Part shown: one piece after another, positions 27,693-34,570 of the stretch
Position numbering within the stretch: position 1 is the stretch's first letter
How the letters are laid out: every line of letters starts with the position of its first letter
NCBI RefSeq assembly: GCF_000745345.1
Contig: NZ_JQNR01000005.1
Coordinates: 3,782,001-3,846,000, forward strand
Length of the DNA: 64,000 bases
DNA from: Actinacidiphila yeochonensis CN732
Lineage (GTDB): Bacteria; Actinomycetota; Actinomycetes; Streptomycetales; Streptomycetaceae
Direction of reading: 5' to 3'
Made by a program: the position numbers and the translations under genes
The notes under the pieces: model-generated
The model's input: only the letters and a program-made list of their open reading frames with translations
Databases searched by the model: none
What the model was told of the DNA's origin: nothing

Positions 27693-29021
27693 ATGAAGCG
27701 CCCCGCTGCATCCCGCCGCACCCGCTCCCGTACCAACGGCGACAGAACCGTCTACCAGTGCAAGGGCGGCCGCTGGGAAGCCGCCGGATACGTCCTCGCT
27801 CCCGGCACCACCCGCCGCCGTGTCCGCGTCTACGGCACCACCCGCCGCCGCGTCCGCGTCTACGGCACCACCCGCAAAGAGGCCCTGGCCAAACTCACCG
27901 AGAAGACCGCCGCCAGCAACAAGGGTGTCCCGGCACCGTCCGCCCAGGGGAGCGTCGCCGCGTACCTGACGTCCTGGCTGGAGACCGTCGCCGTGCACCG
28001 GCTCCGCGAGACCACCCACACCCGCTACACCGCCTGCGTCCGCCTCTACCTGCTCCCCGGCCTGGGACGGAAGAAGCTCGCCAAACTCACCGCCAAGGAC
28101 GTCCGCACCTGGCTCAACCATCTCCGCACCACCTGCCAGTGCTGCACACGCGGCCTCGACGCCCGGCGTGATGAGGCCCGTTGCTGCGCCGTCGGGACGT
28201 GCTGCCACAAGCGGCTCTCCCCGCTGACCCTGGCCTACGTGCACTCCGTCCTCAAGTCCGCCCTGGGGCACGCCGTGCGCGAGGAGGAGACCCCGCGCAA
28301 CGTCGCCCGCAACGTCCGCATGGGTACCCCACGCCCCCGCCGCTTCGAACCGCTCACCGCCGTAGAAGCCCGTGCGTTCCTCGCCGCCACCCACGGACAC
28401 CGACTGCACGCGCTGTTCGAACTCGCCCTGCGCACGGGACTGAGCAAGGGCGAATTCCTCGGCCTTCGCTGGGAAGACCTCGACCTGGCCGGCGGAACCG
28501 CCAGCATCCGCCGCACCCTCCAGCGCACCCGCACCGGCGGCCTGACCGCCCTACCGACCAAGACCCAGAACTCGGAACGGCGCATCGCCCTGCGCACGGA
28601 GTGCCTGCGCTCCCTCACACAGCACCGCAACCGACAGGCCCGGGAACGCGAAGCGGCGGGGACCGGCTGGAAGGCGACCGGCTACGTCTTCACCCGGCCC
28701 GACGGCTCACCGATCGAGGGAGCCACCCTCACCCGGCACTTCAATACCCTGCTCCGCCGGGCCGCCCTCCGCCGCATCCGCTTCCACGACCTCCGGCACT
28801 CGGCAGCGACCCTCCTCCTGGAGCAGGGCGTCGAACTCGTCGTCATCAAGAAGCTGTTGGGCCACGCCCACATAGGGGTGACCGCGACGGTCCACGCCCA
28901 CGTCCGACTCCGCCTCCAACGCGACGCCATCGACCTTCTTGGTAATGCCCTCCGCAACCCCGCCGAGATCACCGGCAAGCCCGACGACGAACCACCCCTC
29001 TGCGCAGCAGTCGTCCGCTGA
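27693..29021 (+). CDS. Tyrosine integrase, copy 1, nucleophile Tyr replaced by His
   Basis: A 442-aa actinomycete integrase: arm-binding start (YQCKGGRWEAAGYV) with an in-frame 30-bp duplication (GTTRRRVRVY twice), core-binding domain (VAAYLTSWLETVAVHRLRET), a Cys-rich insert (CQCCTRGLDARRDEARCC) and catalytic domain. ALRTGLSKGEF holds the first Arg, HDLRHSAATLL the His/Arg pair and LLGHAHIGVTAT the third box. The Tyr position reads TVHAHV (CAC at 28893), against TGYAHV in copy 2, so strand cleavage should be lost. ATG 27693 is preceded by GGTGGAG. It lies directly after the tRNA-like RNAs, suggesting an integrative element remnant. Confidence 0.85.
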   Translation: MKRPAASRRTRSRTNGDRTVYQCKGGRWEAAGYVLAPGTTRRRVRVYGTTRRRVRVYGTTRKEALAKLTEKTAASNKGVPAPSAQGSVAAYLTSWLETVAVHRLRETTHTRYTACVRLYLLPGLGRKKLAKLTAKDVRTWLNHLRTTCQCCTRGLDARRDEARCCAVGTCCHKRLSPLTLAYVHSVLKSALGHAVREEETPRNVARNVRMGTPRPRRFEPLTAVEARAFLAATHGHRLHALFELALRTGLSKGEFLGLRWEDLDLAGGTASIRRTLQRTRTGGLTALPTKTQNSERRIALRTECLRSLTQHRNRQAREREAAGTGWKATGYVFTRPDGSPIEGATLTRHFNTLLRRAALRRIRFHDLRHSAATLLLEQGVELVVIKKLLGHAHIGVTATVHAHVRLRLQRDAIDLLGNALRNPAEITGKPDDEPPLCAAVVR

Positions 29022-29022
29022 C

Positions 29023-29046
29023 GTTGCCGTCAACCATTGCCGTCAG
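29023..29046. repeat. GTTGCCGTCA double motif, copy 1
   Basis: GTTGCCGTCA is followed after AACCA-type spacing by TTGCCGTCAG, directly after the integrase copy 1 stop. The same double motif recurs at 29907 and 31354. Confidence 0.7.
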
Positions 29047-29054
29047 ACAGCCCA

Positions 29055-29086
29055 GAGGCCCCATCGGTGACGACCGATGGGGCCTC
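29055..29086. terminator. 14-bp hairpin after integrase copy 1
   Basis: GAGGCCCCATCGGT (29055-29068), loop GACG, ACCGATGGGGCCTC (29073-29086): a perfect stem between the integrase and the converging immunity gene, probably a bidirectional terminator. Confidence 0.65.
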
Positions 29087-29115
29087 AAATTCGCTAACGC
29101 GAACCGCTTTGGCGA

Positions 29116-29466
29116 TCAATCAATCGCGCCGTCACCTTCGAGGCGCACGAGAGTCCCCTCCGGCCCCCCCGTCGCCAGAATATCCTCCAGTACCTCGCAG
29201 ATACTGTCAATTCCAGCCTCCCTCACAAGCAGGAGATCCGGACAGTTAAAGTATCTACCGCTGAAGCATTCTCCCGTAATTTCCCATCGCTTCCAGATGG
29301 CATCCACTTCCGCCAAAGTGAGAACAGTCGCACTCCATCGCGACCCATCTTCCAGCGTCAGAACCAGATCAAGATTCGACGCCTCTTCCGGCCTCTGCCC
29401 GAGCGCGATCATGAAGAGAGCGGTGGCATTACCAATTTCTCTCCGGATCAACGAGTCACCGCCCAT
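29116..29466 (-). CDS. Probable immunity protein of the orphan Rhs toxin
   Basis: A 116-aa protein with lower GC than the surrounding DNA. Its ATG overlaps the end of the toxin fragment by 11 bases, so the two are translationally coupled, as usual for polymorphic toxin/immunity pairs. It is a small acidic alpha/beta protein (NLDLVLTLEDGSRWSATVLT, FNCPDLLLVREAGIDSICEV). I do not recognise the family; immunity function rests on context. Confidence 0.7.
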   Translation of the reverse strand: MGGDSLIRREIGNATALFMIALGQRPEEASNLDLVLTLEDGSRWSATVLTLAEVDAIWKRWEITGECFSGRYFNCPDLLLVREAGIDSICEVLEDILATGGPEGTLVRLEGDGAID

Positions 29467-29815
29467 AAATACTCTGCAATCTAGCCATCACCGCTGGCTC
29501 ATTTCCCTTATCGGATTTACCAACGATCTGGATGCCACTTTCCGTGTTCCGGAAGAAGAGCCTCGCTCCGTTCTTAGAGCGAGCGTAGGCAACATCTGTT
29601 CCGGTCAGGAAACCGTTTCCGATACCCGGATTCAAGTTACCTTCCGCCAGCCTCGCCTGCATCGCATCAAGATCCCGCTGGGCAGTCTGATTCTTTCCGG
29701 CTTTCTGTGCAGCCCTAACCGGAAGCGGATCATCATGAATTGCCGACGTCAGCGTGGGGCATGTGCTGTTATGCACGAGCACCGGCGTCTGTCCAGCGAG
29801 TACATAGTACGTGTG
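29456..29815 (-). pseudogene. Orphan Rhs toxin tip, displaced and lacking its Rhs body
   Basis: The frame enters with HTYYVLAGQTPVLVHN, the conserved end of the pretoxin-HINT region of Rhs proteins, and continues with about 100 residues of toxin (GIGNGFLTGTDVAYARSKNG, LFFRNTESGIQIVGKSDKGN, VMARLQSIYGR). The toxin pattern suggests a RelE-like/BECR ribonuclease, at low confidence. A stop in the same frame lies just upstream, so nothing delivers it now. From GTG/ATG near 29782 a 108-aa product is still possible. The GC content is low. It matches an old tip displaced from the Rhs gene at 32.1-33.9 kb. Confidence 0.7.
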
Positions 29816-30317
29816 GCACTCGACCCTGCTCTACCTGCGTTTTCGCAGGTGGGCGGGGTTTTGGCGGTCCGTCGGGGTCCGTGGTTGTGCGCTGATGTCG
29901 GTGGTTGTTGCCGTCACTACTGCCGTCGGCGGTCTAAACCTGTATGGCTACGTGAGGTGCTCGGTGAGGTCGTCCACGGTCTGGTCGGCCGCGTGGAGGT
30001 GCTCAGGCCTCAGCCGCCGACCGTCAGCCACGACGGCGGGTGCGCCGGACGGGCCACCCGTCACGTGTGTCTCGCTCAGCCCCCACTGGCATCAGCCACG
30101 CTGTCCGTGCCGTCATGGCCCGAGCCAGCGACGGGCCCCGGCGTACGGAACGGCGGTCCGGCTCGCCAGGGGTTCGCCGCTCTGCCGACCGGGTCTCGAT
30201 CCGCTGGGCGTGCGCGCCGAGTGGCCGGTGGGCGTCGCCGGCGGGGCGGCAGACAGGAGCGGGCGGCGGTCACCGGCCGCCGGCGCGCGGCGGCCCGCGT
30301 CAGCGGGGCGCTCTTGA
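29816..30317. other. Junction region without a convincing gene
   Basis: About 500 bp between the orphan toxin tip and the start of a gene remnant. It holds a GTTGCCGTCA double motif at 29907. On the minus strand, near 29955-30090, a short in-frame stretch (AADQTVDDLTEHLT, then stop) could be the end of a lost gene. No complete coding region is seen on either strand. Confidence 0.5.
29907..29928. repeat. GTTGCCGTCA double motif, copy 2
   Basis: GTTGCCGTCA is followed by CTGCCGTCGG with closer spacing than in the other copies. It stands between the orphan toxin tip and integrase copy 2, with no integrase end beside it. Confidence 0.6.
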
Positions 30318-30525
30318 TCAAGTAAAGAAACTCTGAACAGCCCAGATCGCGTAGCCGCGTTCGGCGAGTCTGTCGCGCAGACGCTGTACCTTGGCGGCGT
30401 TCTCTTCGGGCGTGTAGTCCCCGCTCAGGCGCTTGCGCTGCTCTGCGACGGCGGTCTTGGCCTGGTGATCCTGGACGACTGCTTCGTACTCGGCCCGCGC
30501 GTCTGCCAGGCGCTGTGCGGAGGTT
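30318..30525 (-). pseudogene. C-terminal remnant of a coiled-coil protein
   Basis: On the minus strand a natural-looking protein end reads SAQRLADARAEYEAVVQDHQ, then a Lys/Arg-rich heptad stretch (EENAAKVQRLRDRLAERGYA) and IWAVQSFFT with a stop at 30318. Its upstream part is replaced at about 30525 by integrase copy 2 sequence on the other strand. The parent protein is not recognised. It marks a recombination junction. Confidence 0.5.
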
Positions 30526-31352
30526 GCTGCCGTAAGAGACTGTCCCCACTGACGCTGGCCTACGTGCACTCCGTGCTCAAGTCCGTCCTGGAGCACGCAG
30601 TCCGCGAAGAGGAGACACCGCGCAATGCGGCCCGCAACGTTCGCATGGGCATACCCCGCCCCCGCCGCTTCGAACCCCTCACCGCCGAGGAAGCGCGCGA
30701 CTTCCTGACCGCCACGAGCGGGCACCAGCTGAGTGCGCTGTTCGAACTCGCCCAGCGCACCGGGCTCCGCAAGGGCGAACTCCTCGGCCTGCGCTGGGAA
30801 GACCTCGACCTGGCCGGCGGAACCACCAGCATCCGCCGCACCTTGCAGCGCACCAACAGCGGCGGCCTGACGGCCCTGCCCACCAAGACCCAGAGCTCGG
30901 AACGGTGCATTGCCCTGCCCACCGAGTGCCTGCACTCCCTCGAACAGCACCGCGACCGGCAGCGCCAGGAACGCGAAGCGGCAGGGACGGGCTGGAAGGC
31001 GAGCGGCTACCTCTTCACCCGGCCCGACGGCTCCCCGATCGAGGGAGCCACCCTCACCCGGCACTTCAACACCCTGCTCCGCCGCGCCACCCTCCGCCGC
31101 ATCCGCTTCCACGACCTCCGGGACTCGGCGGCGACCCTGCTCCTGGAGCAGGTCGTCGAACTCGTCGTGATCAAGGAACTGCTGGGTCACGCCCACATAG
31201 GGGTGACCGCAACGGGGTACGCCCACGTCCGACTCGGCCTCCAACGCGACGCCATCGACCTCCTCGGCAACGCCCTCCGGCACCCCGCCGAACTTGCCGT
31301 CCGACCCGACGACGGCGACGAACCACCCGTTCGTGCAGCACCCGTCCACTGA
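30526..31352 (+). pseudogene. Tyrosine integrase, copy 2, 5'-truncated
   Basis: From KRLSPLTLAYVHSVLKSVLE onward this matches copy 1 closely in the same orientation, covering the last 275 or so residues. The arm-binding and most of the core-binding domain are gone, replaced by foreign sequence before 30525. The catalytic residues are kept here: AQRTGLRKGELL, HDLRDSAATLL (with Asp replacing the second His after the Arg), LLGHAHIGVTAT and Tyr in TGYAHV. Thus copy 2 keeps the nucleophile that copy 1 has lost but lacks the DNA-binding half. Confidence 0.8.
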
Positions 31353-31353
31353 C

Positions 31354-31377
31354 GTTGCCGTCAACTACTGCCGTCAG
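31354..31377. repeat. GTTGCCGTCA double motif, copy 3
   Basis: GTTGCCGTCA and CTGCCGTCAG directly after the integrase copy 2 stop codon, as after copy 1. Confidence 0.7.
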
Positions 31378-31380
31378 AAG

Positions 31381-31423
31381 CCCGCAGGCCCCGCCGGAGC
31401 ACCTATCCGGCGGGGCCTGCGGG
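31381..31423. terminator. 18-bp hairpin after integrase copy 2
   Basis: Arms 31381-31398 and 31406-31423 are perfectly complementary over 18 bp with a 7-nt loop. It lies between integrase copy 2 and the converging immunity gene. Confidence 0.7.
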
Positions 31424-31515
31424 GTAATCAAAATACGCCGACTTCGTGGCCCGTCAGTGGCCCAGGCCAGACCACGGAATGAGCTGGGGCCCACATGTAG
31501 CCACAGTCAAACTTA

Positions 31516-32097
31516 TCAGCCCTTGACTTGCGACCGCAATTGACCAAACAGACTCCAGTAAACCTCTTCATCACTTACCTCAAGATTATCAACAGCTCCC
31601 TGCCCTCCAAGAAAGAGGGGGACCTTGAATCCTACACACTTCTCAGCTGCGATCTGTTCAGAATTCCCAAGGCGCCACTCCGAGAATAGATCAGCTGCAA
31701 GAAATGTATCCGGATCCTCAACCATCTCCCGATCAAGAAGGTCGACCAGAGTGGCGTCAATGACGAAGGCATCTCCAGATCCAGGCTCAATAAAGAGAAT
31801 CTGACCGGCAATTGGCGTTCCATTGCGAGCGGGAACCGCAAACTGCCGTCCCAGCCAGTCCTTAGCGAATGGGACGATGCGATCCCGGTACTCGGGAAAG
31901 GCTTCCCCAATGAGGATCGCGGCACGGCGGGATTGGTCGACATCGTGGATCCGTACGATTCCACCACCAAAGGACTTTCCCGCGCCGAGCGCCATCAACT
32001 CTTGGCCTCCCGTCATTTCCATGAGGAGATATCCAGTCGCGTGACGTGCCTCATCCCCAGCATCTTCTGGATACGCAGCCAAGAAATTCTCGTACAT
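31516..32097 (-). CDS. Immunity protein of the current Rhs toxin (GAD-like/DUF1851, Tdi1-like)
   Basis: A 193-aa protein whose central part (GGGIVRIHDVDQSRRAAILI, IVPFAKDWLGRQFAVPARNG, QILFIEPGSGDAFVIDATLV) resembles GAD-like/DUF1851 immunity proteins such as Tdi1. It starts 8 bp after the Rhs toxin stop behind AGGAG, so it is cotranscribed with the toxin. The GC content is lower than the chromosome. It should neutralise the toxin domain at the end of the Rhs fragment. Confidence 0.7.
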   Translation of the reverse strand: MYENFLAAYPEDAGDEARHATGYLLMEMTGGQELMALGAGKSFGGGIVRIHDVDQSRRAAILIGEAFPEYRDRIVPFAKDWLGRQFAVPARNGTPIAGQILFIEPGSGDAFVIDATLVDLLDREMVEDPDTFLAADLFSEWRLGNSEQIAAEKCVGFKVPLFLGGQGAVDNLEVSDEEVYWSLFGQLRSQVKG

Positions 32098-32105
32098 TGC
32101 GACTC

Positions 32106-33893
32106 CTAGCAGATAGAAACACCACAGATACGCGTCCCGTTCGGCAGGCCTCTCAGTCGCCCTGCGATCTGTGGACCCAGACTCCTGTTCACACTTGCCT
32201 CCAGAGGCGAAAGGTTATCAAGGGTGTCACTTCCACCGAGCTGTAGATCCCGCATGTGGTCCCCGTCAGAGCCGCTCGGAACGTCCTGACCAGCCTTACG
32301 GAGACGGCCTGCCGCGGAACCCTTCTCCACCCGCACCGCGTCGGTTTTGACCAGGTCACCATTCTTGGCGAGCCCGTCGAGGTATTCCACCTTTCCATCG
32401 GCAGCAGCCTTCTGGTCCGCATCCCAACCATCCTTGTAGTTGAGGTCGAGGTGGACGGCTTCCGGGTCATTGCCGCAGTTGTGAACCAATACCGGCGTGG
32501 CCCCCGCCAGTACATAGTACGTGTGGAGTTGGTCGATGGTCAGGTTGTACATGTCGGTCGCTCCCGCGACCGCATGGAGGGCGACGTGGACGTGGGTGTT
32601 GCGGGCAGTTTCCAGGGCGTCGCCGAGGGTGAGGTCGCCGGCCGGGACCCATGTGTGGGTGGTGTCATCCCAGAAGGGGTGGTTGTCGGTGGTGTGAAGG
32701 GTGGAAATGTGGCCGGGCGAAGTTTCGACCGTGAGGTCGAGGAGGTCGTCGTCGTGGTTGATGTGTGTGGCCGTGACGGTGCGCGTGCCCTTGTGGCTTC
32801 CCGTGAGAGGGTTGGCTGATTGGACTTTGTCGCCTGGCGCGATTTTGCCGATCGGTTTGGTTTTTCCGTCCGCCATCAGCACCTGGGTGGAGGGGATGAA
32901 GCTGCAGCCGTCCTTGGCGATCCGCTTTAGTTCCTTCGCGGTGAGCCGTAGATCCTCCCCCCATTTAGTATGCAAGAATGCATTGACTCCCAATGCCGCG
33001 CATGCGGGCATGTCTTCTTTTTTGCAGTCAACGTAGTCGGAGAAGCCGAGAATATTCAACGTCGCGTCGAGCAGGCTTCCCGCTGTCCGGTTGATCTGAG
33101 GATCTTTCGCGATCGGCGCGCATTCGACTTCGTTGTGCTGGCACCATTCTGGGGTGTTGGTGACCGCCTCGCATCCCAAAGATCCGCATTTCGACGCGTC
33201 GAGTCCGTTCTGGCATTTCTGGCTGCAGTCTGGATTGCGTCGCATCCCCGCTGCCGCTACCACCGTTACTGCCGCCATTAGAACCGTAGGCATCGGAGCC
33301 GTAGTCAGGGCAGGCCGGGTTCTTCAAGCTGGGGCAAACGGTGGCCCCGGATTGGATGGGGTTGCCATTGCCATCCTCGCCGTCCCCACTCCTGAGTATT
33401 TGACCTGTTGGGTCAGAGTCGGTCGCGGGATTGTTGTCCGCGTACGCGTAGCCGTTGAGGGATTGCGGGTCGCTGGTGTCGAGGATGGGGTCGACGGAGA
33501 TGAAGCGGCCGGTGTTCGGGTCGTATTCGCGGGCGTCGATGTAGGTGAGGCCCGAGTCGGGGTCGGCGGGGTCGCCGAGGAATCCCTTGTCGTCGGGCCA
33601 GGTTCCGGTGCTGCCGGTGCGCGGGGCGCCGAATGCGGTGGTGTAGCGCTTGGTGACTGCCTGGGTGTCGGCGTCGATGGCGAGGCTGCTGGTGCCATGC
33701 GGGTCGGAGGCCAACCAGGTCAGGGTGTTTTTGCCGGTCTGTGTGCTGCGCAGGGCGATGGTGGTGCCGGCGGCGGTGTAGTACCGCTGGGCCCATGCGG
33801 AGGTGGTGCCGGTTTTGAGGTGGACTTCGGTGTCGCCGAGGTAGAGGACGGTGTCGCCGGCGCAGCCGCCGTCGACGATCGTGCGGGTGGCGG
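32106..33893 (-). pseudogene. C-terminal part of an Rhs/YD-repeat polymorphic toxin with HINT domain (frame break)
   Basis: Only the end of an Rhs protein is present. It starts abruptly near 33893 (DTVLYLGDTEVHLKTG) and shows the Rhs core end (GLTYIDAREYDPNTGRFISV, DPTGQ). Next come a Gly/Ser/Asn linker, a Cys-rich segment, a pretoxin HINT domain (GCSFIPSTQVLMADGKTKPI to HTYYVLAGATPVLVHN) and a toxin tip. The tip contains DHMRDLQLGGSDTLDNLSPL and VNRSLGPQIAGRLRG, an HNH/endonuclease-VII-like pattern. The frame breaks at the four-C run 33246-33249, where removing one base restores it. No export signal or YD-repeat body remains. Confidence 0.75.
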
Positions 33894-34026
33894 ACCTGCG
33901 GAGGCTGTGGGGCACAAGAACCGCGGAGCGGAGGCACGTTGCCCTTGGAGGCGGGCATGCTCTTGGGTGGTGCTGCCCGATCGGCGGCACACGGGGAGGC
34001 AACCGACTGATGACGGGGGAGCAGTG

Positions 34027-34545
34027 ATGGATCCGATCTCGGCAGCCGCGCTGACCGGACTGGCAGGGGGTGTCGGTGGTGAGGCCGGCCGGCAGGCGTG
34101 GACGGCGTTGGGCGCACTGGTCCACCGTCCGTTCCGCCACGGCGCGGGCAGTGGTGCGGCCGATGACGAGAGCCGTACGCTCGCGGTGAGTTCCGGAGCG
34201 GCCGAACTCGCGGCGCTGGTACAGGATCCGGGTGATGTGGAGCGGGCCCAGCGGTTGAGTACGGCTCTCGCTGTGCGAGCCGCGCTCAGCTCGGAGTTCC
34301 GCTCCGCGTTGGAGAGCTGGTGGGAGCAGGCGCAGTCGGTGCGTGCGAACGGAGGGGTGGAGAACCGGATCAGTGGGGGCACGCAGCACGGACCTGTCCT
34401 CATGGGCAGGGACTTCTCCGGCATCACCATCACCGGCCATGGTTCAGCCGGCCCCCGTGTGACGCCCGCCGACTCGCACGGAACAGGGTCCCCCGCCTCG
34501 GACGGCACCGATCCGTCCTCCGCGAGTGGCCCGCAGGAGGGCTGA
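34027..34545 (+). CDS. Small protein with RHIM-like amyloid signalling motif
   Basis: A 172-aa protein from ATG 34027 (GGGGAG upstream). Residues 1-110 form a helical domain with a hydrophobic Gly/Ala-rich start (MDPISAAALTGLAGGVGGEA), reminiscent of the Bell domains of bacterial cell-death effectors. At 113-135 lies VENRISGGTQHGPVLMGRDF-SGITI, a bacterial RHIM-like amyloid motif (BASS type). The tail is disordered. The converging NACHT gene, 25 bp away, carries the same motif, so this protein is the likely effector or adaptor templated by the NACHT receptor. Function is inferred from motif and pairing. Confidence 0.72.
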   Translation: MDPISAAALTGLAGGVGGEAGRQAWTALGALVHRPFRHGAGSGAADDESRTLAVSSGAAELAALVQDPGDVERAQRLSTALAVRAALSSEFRSALESWWEQAQSVRANGGVENRISGGTQHGPVLMGRDFSGITITGHGSAGPRVTPADSHGTGSPASDGTDPSSASGPQEG

Positions 34546-34570
34546 ACCGGCCTCGTCCCCCGGAACCGGT

